From: Betaproteobacteria bacterium
Lineage (GTDB): Bacteria; Pseudomonadota; Gammaproteobacteria; Burkholderiales; Usitatibacteraceae
Assembly: GCA_016791265.1 (NCBI GenBank)
Contig: JAEUMY010000007.1
Location: 62,001-126,000 of the forward strand
Length of the DNA stretch: 64,000 nt
Direction: 5' to 3'
Shown: positions 28,060-37,400 of the stretch, piece after piece
How the letters are laid out: the number at the start of each line of letters is the position of its first letter
Numbering within the stretch: the stretch's first letter is position 1
The notes under the pieces: model-generated
What the model was told of the DNA's origin: nothing
What the model saw: only the letters and a program-made list of their open reading frames with translations
Databases searched by the model: none
Position numbers and translations under genes: made by a program

Positions 28060-28809
28060 TCACTGCGCCGTGTAGCCGCCATCCACCGCGATGCTCTGGC
28101 CGGTGAGATATCGTGCGCGATCCGAGGCGAGGAAGAGAATGGTCTCCGCGATCTCATCCGGCGTCGCGCCGCGCTTGGCCGGCATCATGCCGATCAACCC
28201 CGCCTTCGCATCCGCACTGCCGCCGGTGAAGCGATGCAGCATGGGCGTGTCGACCGGCCCCGGTGCGACCGCGTTCACGCGCACACCCGCCGCCGCCACT
28301 TCGAGCGCGGCCGTTTTGGTGAGTCCCTCGACCGCATGTTTGCTCGCCACGTACACACCGGCCCCGGCCATGCCGACCTGGCCCGCGACCGATGAGAGAT
28401 TGATGATGCTGCCCGCCCCCTGCCGCAACATCACCGGCAGCTCATGCTTCAGCGACAGGATGACCCCCAGCACGTTGGTGTCGAAGGTCGCGCGGTAGTT
28501 GGCCTCGGTTTGCTGCGCGAGGGGGGCCAGCTGACCCTCGGTGCCGGCGTTGTTCACGGCGACATCAAGCGCGCCGAATGCTTTCACCGTGTCGGCGATG
28601 AGTTGTTCCACATCGGCTTCACGCGTGACATCGGCGCGAACGAAGCGGGCGTCGGCGGCGCCGAGGCTTTTGAGTTCGGCAGCCAGTGCCGCACCGGCAT
28701 CGGCGTTGCGCCCGGATACGGCGACGCGGGCGCCCTGACGGGCAAATTGAAGCGCGGTGGCGCGGCCGATGCCGGTGAGTGCGCCGGTGATGAGGACGGA
28801 TTGGGTCAT
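28060..28809 (-). CDS. SDR family oxidoreductase
   Basis: 249 aa classical short-chain dehydrogenase. Cofactor motif TGALTGIGRATA near 8, NNAGTEG near 89, catalytic Ser (SSVAG) and YVASKH (Tyr, Lys) near 152-156, end motif AVDGGYTAQ. The Arg-containing SGRNADA suggests NADP(H). The start has an AAGGAG Shine-Dalgarno sequence. Divergent from the LysR gene, which probably regulates it. Confidence 0.93.
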   Translation of the reverse strand: MTQSVLITGALTGIGRATALQFARQGARVAVSGRNADAGAALAAELKSLGAADARFVRADVTREADVEQLIADTVKAFGALDVAVNNAGTEGQLAPLAQQTEANYRATFDTNVLGVILSLKHELPVMLRQGAGSIINLSSVAGQVGMAGAGVYVASKHAVEGLTKTAALEVAAAGVRVNAVAPGPVDTPMLHRFTGGSADAKAGLIGMMPAKRGATPDEIAETILFLASDRARYLTGQSIAVDGGYTAQ

Positions 28810-28950
28810 GACGGTCTCCTTGGTGGATTGAATACCTGCGCCACGGGATGCGGCGGGCGGATGAAGAGACTGTATGGATGCCAGTGCGTTATGACTAGCG
28901 GGCGGAAATCGCTATGATTAATTCCAATTCAGCATGAAAGGTTGAGCGAT

Positions 28951-29862
28951 ATGGACAGACTGGCGGCCATGAGCGCGTTTTGCCGGGTGGTGGAGGCGGG
29001 CAGCTTTTCCGTGGTCGCGCGCGAGCTGCGCACCACGCAGAGCGCGGTGAGCAAACAGGTGGCCGCGCTGGAGCGGCATCTCGGTGTGCGTCTGCTCAAC
29101 CGCACGACGCGTGCGCTGTCGCTCACCGATGAGGGCCGGGTCTACTTCGACACGGCCCAGCGCCTCGTGCGCGAGGCCGATGAGGCCGAGCAGGCGTTGC
29201 GCGACGGCCAGCGCGCACTGGCTGGGCGTCTGCGCATCGGCGCGTCGGTCGCGTTCGGACGGCTGGTGATGTTCGACATCGCGCGCGACTTCATGGCGGC
29301 GCATCCGAAGATCGAGCTCGACATCCGCCTCGCCGACCACTTTGTCGATCTCGTGGCCGAAGGGCTTGATCTCACCGTGCGCGCGGGCGAGCTGGCCGAC
29401 TCTTCGCTCATCGCGCAGCGCGTGGGCACGGCGGAGCGCGCGGCGATGGCGTCGCGGCGCTACGTCGATGCGCTGCCCGCTTCGCTGGCTTTGCCTGCCG
29501 TGCCGGAGGATCTCGCGCGGCATGACTGTCTGCTGTACTCCGGTCTCGCAACGGGCAACGCCTGGGTGTTCGAATCACCGTCGGGCCCGCGGAGCGTGCG
29601 CGTGAACGGGCGGCTCACCACCAACAGTTCGGAAGTGATTCGCCGCGCGCTGCTGGAAGGGCTTGGTGTCGCGTTCGCGCCGGTCTATCTCTTTCACGAA
29701 GAGCTGGCGCGCGGCGAGGTGGTGCGCCTTCTCCCGGGGTTTGCGGCGCGCGCACTGCCCATCAACGTGCTCTATCCGCCTTCACGGCGGAACGCCGCCA
29801 AGGTCGCCGCCTTCACCGAAGCGTTGCGCCAGGGCCTCGGCAACTTCGCGGTCGTGGACTGA
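28951..29862 (+). CDS. LysR family transcriptional regulator
   Basis: 303 aa. N-terminal winged helix MSAFCRVVEAGSFSVVARELRTTQSAVSKQVAALE followed by a type 2 periplasmic-binding effector domain (LRIGASVAFGRLV). The ATG at 28951 has AAAGG at a good distance. The divergent 141-bp gap to the SDR gene is the likely operator; effector unknown. Confidence 0.93.
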   Translation: MDRLAAMSAFCRVVEAGSFSVVARELRTTQSAVSKQVAALERHLGVRLLNRTTRALSLTDEGRVYFDTAQRLVREADEAEQALRDGQRALAGRLRIGASVAFGRLVMFDIARDFMAAHPKIELDIRLADHFVDLVAEGLDLTVRAGELADSSLIAQRVGTAERAAMASRRYVDALPASLALPAVPEDLARHDCLLYSGLATGNAWVFESPSGPRSVRVNGRLTTNSSEVIRRALLEGLGVAFAPVYLFHEELARGEVVRLLPGFAARALPINVLYPPSRRNAAKVAAFTEALRQGLGNFAVVD

Positions 29863-29868
29863 TCCGAC

Positions 29869-30633
29869 TCACATGTTGCGGAAGAGATGCATGAAGGGCT
29901 GACTCACGTTCAGCGTCTCGTTGCGGCCCTTCAGTTTGATCACACCCTTGCCGGCGTCGTCGCGCGTGATGGCCTTCACCGCGCGAATATTCACAATGGT
30001 CGAGCGGTGAATCTGCCAGAAGTGTTCCGGGTCCAGACCCGCCACCAGATCCTTGATCGGTTTGCGGATCAGCGCTTCGCCCTCGGCGGTCATGATGACG
30101 GAGTACTTGTTGTCGGCCTGAATGTAGAGAATGTCCTCCACCATGATGAGCCGCGTCTCGTTGCCGATGCCAGCGGTGATCCAGCGCAGCGGCGCCGCGT
30201 TCGAGGCGGTCTGCGTCTTCAACACCTGCGCGAGCTGCGCCAGCATGTCGCCGGAGAGCGAAGAGCCGGCGGCCTTGTCCCTCAAACGCTTCACCGTCTG
30301 CGCGAGTCGATCCGGCGCGACCGGCTTCAACAGGTAGTCGACCGCGCCCTGCTCGAACGCCTCGATGGCGTGCTGCTGATACGCGGTGACGAAGACGATG
30401 CGCGTGCGGTTGCCGTTGGCCGACAGCGCCCGCGCCACGTCCAGCCCGGTGAGACCGGGCATGCGGATGTCGAGGAATGCGATGTCGGGCTTCTTGTCGC
30501 TGATTTCCTCCAGCGCGGATGCGCCGTCTTCGCACACGGCGACGATGTCGAGATCGGGCCATGCGGCGCGGAGTTGTTTCTCAAGTTCTTCACGGAGGAG
30601 GTCTTCATCCTCGGCGATCACGGCTGTGGTCAT
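29869..30633 (-). CDS. LytTR-family response regulator
   Basis: 254 aa. Receiver domain with EDED acidic pocket at 8-11, phosphoacceptor in AFLDIRMPG (Asp near 54), TAYQQHAIEAFE and the K of YLLKPV; then a LytTR DNA-binding domain (ADNKYSVIMTAEG, HRSTIVNIRAVKAI, CNE-like FMHLFRNM end). The start at 30633 is the ATG of MTTAVIAEDED; a longer frame to 30681 reads through the palindrome. Paired with the LytS-like kinase upstream. Confidence 0.93.
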   Translation of the reverse strand: MTTAVIAEDEDLLREELEKQLRAAWPDLDIVAVCEDGASALEEISDKKPDIAFLDIRMPGLTGLDVARALSANGNRTRIVFVTAYQQHAIEAFEQGAVDYLLKPVAPDRLAQTVKRLRDKAAGSSLSGDMLAQLAQVLKTQTASNAAPLRWITAGIGNETRLIMVEDILYIQADNKYSVIMTAEGEALIRKPIKDLVAGLDPEHFWQIHRSTIVNIRAVKAITRDDAGKGVIKLKGRNETLNVSQPFMHLFRNM

Positions 30634-30667
30634 GTCTTCGGTTCCTGTTCCCGTTCCGGCTGCCATT

Positions 30668-30679
30668 GCGAATATTCGC
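30668..30679. repeat. Iterated palindrome GCGAATATTCGC inside a 20-bp perfect palindrome
   Basis: The symmetry extends to CATTGCGAATATTCGCAATG (30664-30683), between the LytS-like and LytTR genes. Longest perfect arm seen for the family. Confidence 0.95.
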
Positions 30680-30687
30680 AATGCTGT

Positions 30688-31950
30688 CTAAGCATTGATG
30701 TCCCGCGTGATCGGCACCACCAGCGTCGCCGTGACGCCCGCTGGAAAATTGGTCGCGAGCGACAGCGTGCCACGCTCGCCGAACAAGAGCTTCAGCCGGT
30801 CGCGCACGTTCTTCAACCCGAGGCCGGTGCCGGCCGTGCCTTCCTGAAAGCCGACACCATCATCGGCCACGCTGACTTTCGCGAGATCACCGGACCGGTT
30901 CGCGCGAATCCACAGCGTTCCGCCGCCGGGCTTGGGCTCGAGGCCATGCTTGATCGCATTTTCCACCAACGTCTGCAACATGAGCGGCGGCAACGCCACC
31001 GGGCCGAGCACCTCGGGCAGGTCGATCTCCACCCTCAGCCGGTCGCCCATGCGGATTTTCAAGATTTCGAGATAGGCGCGCGAGCGCTCCACTTCCTGAC
31101 CCAGCGTGGACATCTCCGCGTCCGCGCCGGCGGTCGCGGGCTGGGGCAGCGAGCTTCTGAGGAAGTCGATGAGATGGCCCAGCATCCGGTCGGCGCGCGC
31201 GGGGTCGCTCCGGGTCAGCAGTTGCGCGTTGGCGAGCGTGTTGTAGAGAAAGTGCGGCTCCACTTGCGCTTGCAGCAGTTTCAGCTGCGCTTCGGCGAGC
31301 TGCTTTTCCAGCGCCGTGCGCTCCGCCAACTGGCGGGTGGACCGGCGATGTTCGGCGATGCGGTCTTCCAACAGCGCGGTCACCGTGAGCGCGTTGTCGA
31401 GATTGCGTCCGTTGTCGGGCAACAGGACATCCCAGAACGCGGATCGATCCGGCTCGAACCGCAGCGTGGCGCGGGTGATGTCGTCACCGGCGACCAGCGC
31501 CGCCTTGACCAGGTTGTGACTCTCGCTGCTGCCCTCCATCGAATAGCGGTCCACATTCCTGAGCCGCGCGGTGAAGGTCAGGGCCTTGCGGTTGATGTCA
31601 ATCGTGTCGAATGTGCGCACGCTGCGCAGCGCCGTCTCCATGATCTCCAGCGCTTCTTCCGGCCCGCAGGGAAACTCCAGGATGCGCTCGTGGCGCGAGC
31701 CCAGCGTGCGCGCGTCGCAGTAGCCCGCAAGCGCGTGGCTGCGGGTCAGATGCGCGATGAGAAAGGCGACCCCGATGCTGAGCCCGATCATGCCCATGCC
31801 CCAACCCACGCGTGCGAGCTTCTCGTGGTAGCCAGCGAAGGACCAGATGATGAGCATGCCCGCTGCAATCACGATCGCCCAGGCGATGACATAGCGCAAG
31901 CCGAAGCGGATGGTCTCGGGGTAGTTGGTTCGCGAGGCAGCCATGGTCAT
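30688..31950 (-). CDS. LytS/YehU-type sensor histidine kinase
   Basis: 420 aa from MTMAAS at 31950. Two N-terminal membrane segments, then a region with MEGSSES, a coiled stretch, and the His_kinase domain with LQAQVEPHFLYNTLAN (phosphoacceptor His) and ATPase N-box LVENAIKHGLEP followed by GTGLGLKNVRDRL. It is upstream of the LytTR regulator by 54 bp containing the 20-bp palindrome. Signal unknown. Confidence 0.9.
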   Translation of the reverse strand: MTMAASRTNYPETIRFGLRYVIAWAIVIAAGMLIIWSFAGYHEKLARVGWGMGMIGLSIGVAFLIAHLTRSHALAGYCDARTLGSRHERILEFPCGPEEALEIMETALRSVRTFDTIDINRKALTFTARLRNVDRYSMEGSSESHNLVKAALVAGDDITRATLRFEPDRSAFWDVLLPDNGRNLDNALTVTALLEDRIAEHRRSTRQLAERTALEKQLAEAQLKLLQAQVEPHFLYNTLANAQLLTRSDPARADRMLGHLIDFLRSSLPQPATAGADAEMSTLGQEVERSRAYLEILKIRMGDRLRVEIDLPEVLGPVALPPLMLQTLVENAIKHGLEPKPGGGTLWIRANRSGDLAKVSVADDGVGFQEGTAGTGLGLKNVRDRLKLLFGERGTLSLATNFPAGVTATLVVPITRDINA

Positions 31951-32076
31951 GAGGGTAACGGTTTTTGTTTCGTGAGAGGACTGGCAGAGTATGGCTTGAG
32001 GCCGACCGGGGCGAGCGGCAGGCGACGAAGCCGGCGCGGCCGGGCGTGAAACCGGGCTGGTGAAGCGCGAGACTGA

Positions 32077-32106
32077 AAAGAAACGCCCGCGCAAGGCGGG
32101 CGTTTT
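32077..32106 (-). terminator. Rho-independent terminator after the HAF-repeat gene
   Basis: Stem AAACGCCCGC / GCGGGCGTTT with loop GCAAG. On the minus strand it follows the stop of the gene at 32130 by about 25 bp. Confidence 0.8.
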
Positions 32107-32129
32107 CCGGTGCTGCCGCGGGACGCGGT

Positions 32130-33323
32130 TCAGCACCCCAACGAAACGCGAATGGCTTGCGCCGTGGCGATGATCTGATTGGCCTGAGCCACGGTGAGCT
32201 TCTTCCCGGACTGCGCTTCGGCATGGTTGATGAGCGCCTTCAGGTTGCCGCAGGCCGCAGCGGTGTCGCCGCGTTCCAGCGCGCTGGCGGCGGCTTTCAC
32301 TTTCACGAGAAGGCTGGTTGCCATGCCCTTGGGCAGCGCGAAGCGCTCGATCAGGCTGTGAAGGTCCGCCAGCAATGTCGCGCCAGGAGGTGCTGCGACG
32401 AAGCCCACGGAGCTGCCGTCCGGGTAGTACACGCTGCCGGAAACGAAGCCCGCGTCGTTGATGCCCTCCGCAATGGTCTGCGCCGCACCGGGCGCCACGA
32501 GATAGTCGGCCGGGGCGACCGTGATGGTCTCGTAGGGGGCCAATCCCGGCACCGTCACCTTGAACGACTTCAGCTCCAGCGTGGCGCTGTCGGTGACCCA
32601 GCCCACGATCTCGCCCGCGCTGTTGATGCCACGCGCGCGGCTGGGCAGGCCGTTCACCCGAAAGAAGGTCAGCGTGCCAGAAGGCTGCCGCACCCAGCCG
32701 TACTGGCCAGCCGGCGAGCCGGCGTACACCGCGTCGGGGGCCATGACGGAGCTGCCGACGACCACGCCCGCGTCATTCACGCCCTGCGCGATGGTGAAGG
32801 TGGAGCCCGTCGGTGCGATGGTCGTGTACGTGCCAGCGGCGGGTGTGTGGATGAAGCCCACCGATGCCATCGGCGTCATGCCGGTCTCGGCGTAGCCGGT
32901 GACGAGCCCGGTGTTGTTGAGCGCGCGGCCATAAGTCTTGGTGCCGCCGGGGTAGAAGAACGTGTCGTAGAACGAGCCGGTCAACACCACACCCTTCACG
33001 CCCGAGCCGTCGGTGTAGCTGCCGGTCAGCTGGCCCGCGTTGTTGATGCCGATGAGGAGGGCGGTCAATCCGCCGCCCGGCGACGGCACGGGCGTGAGCG
33101 TGCCCGTGGCGTAGTCGAACACCAGCGAGTCCGGCGGCGGCGCGGCGCCGCCATAGGCGTTGCCCGGCACGCGGAGCGCGCTGTTGATGCCCCAACCTTG
33201 CATGCCGTCCGTGCCCGGCAGCGAGAACGTGGTGAAGGTGTATTGCGCGTGGGCCAGCGCCGTGAACAGCAAACTGGCCAATAACGCCAACGCGCGGTGC
33301 AAAGTGGTCGTGGTGAACAGCAT
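32130..33323 (-). CDS. Secreted HAF-repeat protein with C-terminal FIMAH-like domain
   Basis: 397 aa. Signal peptide to about residue 26 (ALAHA). At least six repeats of the HAF type follow (GINNAGQLTGSY, ALNNTGLVTGYA, GVNDAGVVVGSS, GINSAGEIVGWV, GINDAGFVSGSV), forming a beta-propeller-like body. Residues about 330-395 resemble a FIMAH domain (AEAQSGKKLTVAQANQIIATAQ). Probably a secreted or surface protein; role unknown. It has its own terminator. Confidence 0.8.
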   Translation of the reverse strand: MLFTTTTLHRALALLASLLFTALAHAQYTFTTFSLPGTDGMQGWGINSALRVPGNAYGGAAPPPDSLVFDYATGTLTPVPSPGGGLTALLIGINNAGQLTGSYTDGSGVKGVVLTGSFYDTFFYPGGTKTYGRALNNTGLVTGYAETGMTPMASVGFIHTPAAGTYTTIAPTGSTFTIAQGVNDAGVVVGSSVMAPDAVYAGSPAGQYGWVRQPSGTLTFFRVNGLPSRARGINSAGEIVGWVTDSATLELKSFKVTVPGLAPYETITVAPADYLVAPGAAQTIAEGINDAGFVSGSVYYPDGSSVGFVAAPPGATLLADLHSLIERFALPKGMATSLLVKVKAAASALERGDTAAACGNLKALINHAEAQSGKKLTVAQANQIIATAQAIRVSLGC

Positions 33324-33545
33324 GATCTGTGCCTCCTGATGCCTGTGATTGAAGGGATGCTTGGATGTGGCGCCGGGTCATGGCCCCGTGTTCTCCGGTC
33401 CCGTCCGCTCAGCACGCAGGGGGTGCTGGCGGGCTCCGTGCGCGAGCTTACGGGGACGCTCGGGCGGCAGATTCGCTTCGGCCTCTTTTTCGCGCCCGAT
33501 CGGGCCAGAATTAGGCGAAGGCTGACTCCGGCCGCGGGAAACTCA

Positions 33546-34820
33546 CTAGCGTGGATGGCTGCTGGTCCCCATGCCTGGGCACATCACGCTCACCGTGGTC
33601 ACGCCCGCTTCATGGGCGACCGTGAGCGTCGCGTCGTGACGCGCCAGGAGGCGGCGCACGATGGCGAGGCCGAGCCCGAATCCCGCACTGGCGACACCCT
33701 TGATCGAGGCCTCGCCCGCGCCCGGCGGCAACGGCCCGCTGGGATTCTTGATGTGCAGCGCGCCCGGCGCATGGCCGAGCGAGATCACGCCGTCCGCATC
33801 GCCATGGGTCACCGCGTTGTCCAGCAGATTGGCGATCACCAGTTGCGCCACCGGTGCCGGCAGCGCCAGGCGCGCGTCGGCCGCCACGCTGATGTCCAGC
33901 GTGATTCGGCGCGCGTCCAGGTGGGCCTCATGGGCGAGCACCCATTGCTCGACCAGCGGCAGGAGGGCGCAGTCGCCGCCGCAGGTCGTGCTGTCCTCGC
34001 GCGCCAGCATGAGCAGCGTGTTCACGGTCTGGGTCATGTGCGCCGTCGCGGCGGCGGCGGCCTTGAGCGGCGCGTGCGCCTCCGCATCCTGTGGTGTGGT
34101 GGCCTGCGCGCGCTCCAGCGCCATGCCCATCACGGCCAACGGTGTGCGCAGTTCATGGCTGGCATCGCGGGTGAAGGCCTGCTCGCGCTCGATGAAGTCG
34201 CGGGTGCGCTGCATCAGCGTTTGCAGCGCGCGGGCCACCACACCCACCTCGTCGCTGCGCGTGGCGCCGGGCAGCGTGCGGGGCAAGCGCGCCGGGTCGG
34301 CGTCGCTCGCCACCGCTGCCAGCGATTCGAGTGGCGCGCTCACCCGCCGCGCCAGCACCGCGCCGAGCAGCAGCGCCAGCGTCACCATGATGAGACCGCC
34401 CACTGTGAGGTAGGCCAGCAGTTCGCCACGAATGGGCCGCACGATGAGCACGCTGCTCACTTCGGCCACCAGCAGCGGGACGGGTGCAGCCGTCAGCGGC
34501 AGCACGTGGTAATGGCGACCCGCCTCGCCGTAGAACTCCTTGCGCCGGTCTGCTTCCCGCCAAGCCGCGGCCATGTCGGCAGGCAAGGTGCCGCTTTCCG
34601 TGTGCAGGCGGATGAAGGACTGTGCCGGCAACGCCCACGCGCCGGTCGCGGCCTGATGCTGGCGCTGGCGGGCGGCCTCCTGCTCCAGCTGGCGCTCGAT
34701 GAACAGGTCCTCGACCGTGTAGACGAAGGCCATCGCAAACAGGCCGAACAAGAGCGTCACCGCGAGGGTGAAGAGTGCGAAAGCAGCCATCAACCGCCAA
34801 TGGAATGCGCGGAAGTTCAT
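33546..34820 (-). CDS. OmpR-partner sensor histidine kinase (HAMP class)
   Basis: 424 aa with two membrane segments (about 10-33 and 130-155) enclosing a periplasmic sensor. HAMP region, then H-box FTRDASHELRTPLAVMG and a short ATPase domain with LLDNAVTHGDADG and GFGLGLAIVRRLL. Overlaps the response regulator by 4 bp. Signal unknown. Confidence 0.92.
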   Translation of the reverse strand: MNFRAFHWRLMAAFALFTLAVTLLFGLFAMAFVYTVEDLFIERQLEQEAARQRQHQAATGAWALPAQSFIRLHTESGTLPADMAAAWREADRRKEFYGEAGRHYHVLPLTAAPVPLLVAEVSSVLIVRPIRGELLAYLTVGGLIMVTLALLLGAVLARRVSAPLESLAAVASDADPARLPRTLPGATRSDEVGVVARALQTLMQRTRDFIEREQAFTRDASHELRTPLAVMGMALERAQATTPQDAEAHAPLKAAAAATAHMTQTVNTLLMLAREDSTTCGGDCALLPLVEQWVLAHEAHLDARRITLDISVAADARLALPAPVAQLVIANLLDNAVTHGDADGVISLGHAPGALHIKNPSGPLPPGAGEASIKGVASAGFGLGLAIVRRLLARHDATLTVAHEAGVTTVSVMCPGMGTSSHPR

Positions 34821-35548
34821 GCAGCCCCTCGTGCGACGCTCCCTGCCGCGCCGCCCGGCATACTGCCCGGCACATCCAGCCGAAAGCCCACGCCGTGAAC
34901 TGTCTTCAACATGGGCTCGCCGAACGGTTTGTCGAGCTGCTGGCGCAGTTGGAAGATATGCGTGCGCAGCGAGTCGGAATCCGGCGCCTCGCCCGGCCAG
35001 AGCCGGTCGACGAGATCACTGCGCGACAGCGCCCGCGGCCAGGCCTCGGCCAGCATGACCAGGATATTGAATGCGGTGGGGGGCAGCGAGAGCGGCTGCC
35101 CGTCCCGGGCGGCGGTGTGTCCACGCCGATCGATGGCGAGCGGTCCGATGCGCAGCGTGAACACCTGTCCCGCCTCGTGCCGCCGGGACAGCGCGGCCAC
35201 CCGCGCCAGGAGCTCCTCGCCGGCAAACGGCTTCACCAGATAGTCGTCCGCGCCGGCATCGAATCCGTCCAGCTTGTCACTGAGCGCATCGCGCGCCGTC
35301 AGCATGAGCACCGGAATGCGCTGCGGGGCCTCTTGGCGCAGCGTCGTACACACCTTGAGCCCATCCAGGCCCGGCAGGCCCAGATCAAGCACCAGCACAT
35401 CAGGCGGCGAATGCAACGCGAGGCGCAGCCCCATGGTGCCATCCGCCGCCTCATCGACTTCATGCCCCGCGTGCGTGAGCAGTGCCACGATCTGCGCGCG
35501 CAGCGGCGCGTGATCTTCCACCACCAGCACGCGGAGCGCTGTCCTCAT
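34817..35548 (-). CDS. OmpR/PhoB family response regulator
   Basis: 243 aa. Receiver with VVEDHA, VLDLGLPGLDG (phosphoacceptor Asp near 55) and YLVKPF; winged helix with GRALSRSDLVDRLWPG and LRTHIFQLRQQLDKPFGEPMLKTVHGVGFRL. Overlaps the PfpI gene stop and the kinase start by 4 bp each; the three genes are one operon. Confidence 0.93.
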   Translation of the reverse strand: MRTALRVLVVEDHAPLRAQIVALLTHAGHEVDEAADGTMGLRLALHSPPDVLVLDLGLPGLDGLKVCTTLRQEAPQRIPVLMLTARDALSDKLDGFDAGADDYLVKPFAGEELLARVAALSRRHEAGQVFTLRIGPLAIDRRGHTAARDGQPLSLPPTAFNILVMLAEAWPRALSRSDLVDRLWPGEAPDSDSLRTHIFQLRQQLDKPFGEPMLKTVHGVGFRLDVPGSMPGGAAGSVARGAA

Positions 35549-36681
35549 GGCGAGGACAGGCTGGCGAGCAACTGCTTCGCCTCGGCGGATTCGGGCTTCT
35601 GCGCGAGCAGGCGCTTCACCCGTTCGCGTGCCAGCCCGGGCTGGCCCAGCGCGGCCTGCGCGCTCGCGATGCCCAGCTTCAGCTGCTCATGGTCGAAGTG
35701 CGGCTCGGCCAGCAGCATCAGGGACAGGCCCTGGCGGCGCATGGCATCGTCTCCGGCGGATTTGAACTGGTAATAGCCCAGCATGGCGATCAGCTCCATC
35801 TTGTACTGGCCGGGTGCAGCGGCCAGCTGCTTCGCGACCGCGTCACGATCTTCCGCCAGCCAGCGCAGGGCTAGCTGCATGCTGGCTTCGTCGCGGAAGG
35901 GCTTCCGCGCCACCGGCTCGCGGCCCAGCGCCTTCACGATGGCCTCGGCCACCTGCGTGGTGGAAAACGGATTCTGCCCCGTAATGAAACGGCCATCCAC
36001 GACCAGCTTCGGCATCATGAGCGACGCCTCCTCCCACTTCGCCCCGGCTTCGCGCAGACGCGACTCCAGCAGGAACGGAAATTCCTTCACCCACTTTTTG
36101 CCGAAAACCGCCTCCTCCTCGTCGGTGAAGCCGGTCACGCGGCGGCCCTGCACCAGCGCTGTCCCGTCCTTCCGCTTCACGTGGGCGAATGCGGCCGGGC
36201 CGTGACAGACGCCGGCGACGATGGCGCCACGCTCCGCTTGCGCGGCGAGCAGCGCCTGCAGCGCCGGATCCTTCGGCAGGTCGAACATCGCACCCTTGCC
36301 GCCCAGCACCAGAATGGCCGCGTGTTCGCCGGGCTTCACGTTCGCCGTGCGGCGGGTGTTGGCAAGTGCCGCCATCGCGTCGGTGTCGGCCAGCACGGCG
36401 CGGTTGTAGTCATCGTCCTTGTTATACCGGTCCGCTTCGGGCGCGCCGCCCGCGGGGCTGGCCACTTCGACTGCGAGGCCATTGGCGCGCAGCACCAGCC
36501 AGGACATGGCGAATTCGTCCATTTCGAAGCCGGGGCGGGTCTTGCCCGCGTCGCGGCCCTCGCTGCTCACCACCAGCAGCACCTTGGGTGCCGCGTCTTT
36601 CGTCTGCGCCGGTGCCAGCGCCATGTGGGTCGCCAGCATGCCGGCCACCATCCAGTTCACGTACCGCTTCATGCACTTCAT
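35545..36681 (-). CDS. Exported DJ-1/PfpI family protein with helical C-terminal extension
   Basis: 378 aa. Signal peptide (MVAGMLATHMALAPAQ), DJ-1/PfpI domain at about 33-250 with the nucleophile elbow AGVCHGPAAFA (Cys near 158), and HAAILVLGGKGAMFDLP. The last 120 residues form repeated helical pairs like TPR (AMLGYYQFKSAGDD, LGIASAQAALGQPGLARERV). This combination in front of a two-component pair is unusual; a role as a periplasmic sensor or client is only inferred. Confidence 0.82.
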   Translation of the reverse strand: MKCMKRYVNWMVAGMLATHMALAPAQTKDAAPKVLLVVSSEGRDAGKTRPGFEMDEFAMSWLVLRANGLAVEVASPAGGAPEADRYNKDDDYNRAVLADTDAMAALANTRRTANVKPGEHAAILVLGGKGAMFDLPKDPALQALLAAQAERGAIVAGVCHGPAAFAHVKRKDGTALVQGRRVTGFTDEEEAVFGKKWVKEFPFLLESRLREAGAKWEEASLMMPKLVVDGRFITGQNPFSTTQVAEAIVKALGREPVARKPFRDEASMQLALRWLAEDRDAVAKQLAAAPGQYKMELIAMLGYYQFKSAGDDAMRRQGLSLMLLAEPHFDHEQLKLGIASAQAALGQPGLARERVKRLLAQKPESAEAKQLLASLSSP

Positions 36682-36763
36682 GTCGAACCTCCTGTTGCGT
36701 TGCGGGAGGCCGCACTGTGCCCGGCGGATGTCAAGAAAAGATCAAGATGGTCGCAGGCAGGTT

Positions 36764-36775
36764 GCGAATATTCGC
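36764..36775. repeat. Iterated palindrome, intergenic
   Basis: Exact GCGAATATTCGC with flanking T and A, between the PfpI gene and the 166-aa hypothetical gene. Confidence 0.95.
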
Positions 36776-36784
36776 AGGCCGTTG

Positions 36785-37285
36785 TCACGTATTCGCATTG
36801 CGCGCCGATGCCAGCAGGCGGGGCCAGGTCTCGACCGTCTTCACCGCCTTCTCCAGGCCGGCCTTCACAGCGGATTGGAAATGCAGGTCGGCTTTGTCCG
36901 CCAAGGCGGCATCACCCGTATCGCGCGCCTGGCGCACCAGCTCGATGGCGAGGTGGTACTGCGCGTCCGCGTCGCCTTCGGCCGCGAGCTTTTCCAGATG
37001 CGCGACGTAGGCGAGATGTTCTTCGTTGGAGATCGACTCGTAGTCGCGGATGCCGGCTTTGCGGAGGCTGAACGCGTCCAGCAGCGAGAAGATGCCCGAG
37101 CCCACCGTGCGCTCGGCCTCGTCCGCGCCCTGCTTGCGCAGATCCGCCAGCGGCAGCCGCGCGCCGTCGAACGAGTGGGCTCGCGCCCGCGCCGTGGCGG
37201 CGACATCGAGCGTGTAGAACGCGATCTCGTCTTTCTCCTCGTCGTAGTGAATCAGCACATCGCGTTTCAGTTGAGGTTCGGTCAT
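36785..37285 (-). CDS. Hypothetical helical protein
   Basis: 166 aa, highly charged, Ala-rich. First 55 residues look beta-rich (VLIHYDEEKDEIAFYTLDV); the rest is helical with Sel1/TPR-like periodicity (EGDADAQYHLAIELVRQARDTG). No signal peptide. Family not recognised. Divergent from the cytochrome gene. Confidence 0.75.
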   Translation of the reverse strand: MTEPQLKRDVLIHYDEEKDEIAFYTLDVAATARARAHSFDGARLPLADLRKQGADEAERTVGSGIFSLLDAFSLRKAGIRDYESISNEEHLAYVAHLEKLAAEGDADAQYHLAIELVRQARDTGDAALADKADLHFQSAVKAGLEKAVKTVETWPRLLASARNANT

Positions 37286-37400
37286 GGTGAATCGCAGTCA
37301 AATTTGGAGTAAACGCCGCACAATTTGCTACACCGCTGTGGCGGGCCGGCTGCTAGTGTCGCAGAGGATCATCTTTCTCTCACTTTCCAGCGGAGGCGGT

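Noticed and set aside
30668..30679. The palindrome as a specific LytTR operator
   Set aside because: Same word occurs throughout the window in unrelated genes, and LytTR sites are direct repeats of a different sequence.
29887..32049. Plus-strand ORF of 720 codons opposite the LytS/LytTR genes
   Set aside because: Composition is a shadow of the GC-rich minus-strand genes, with no domain; the minus-strand pair has clear motifs.
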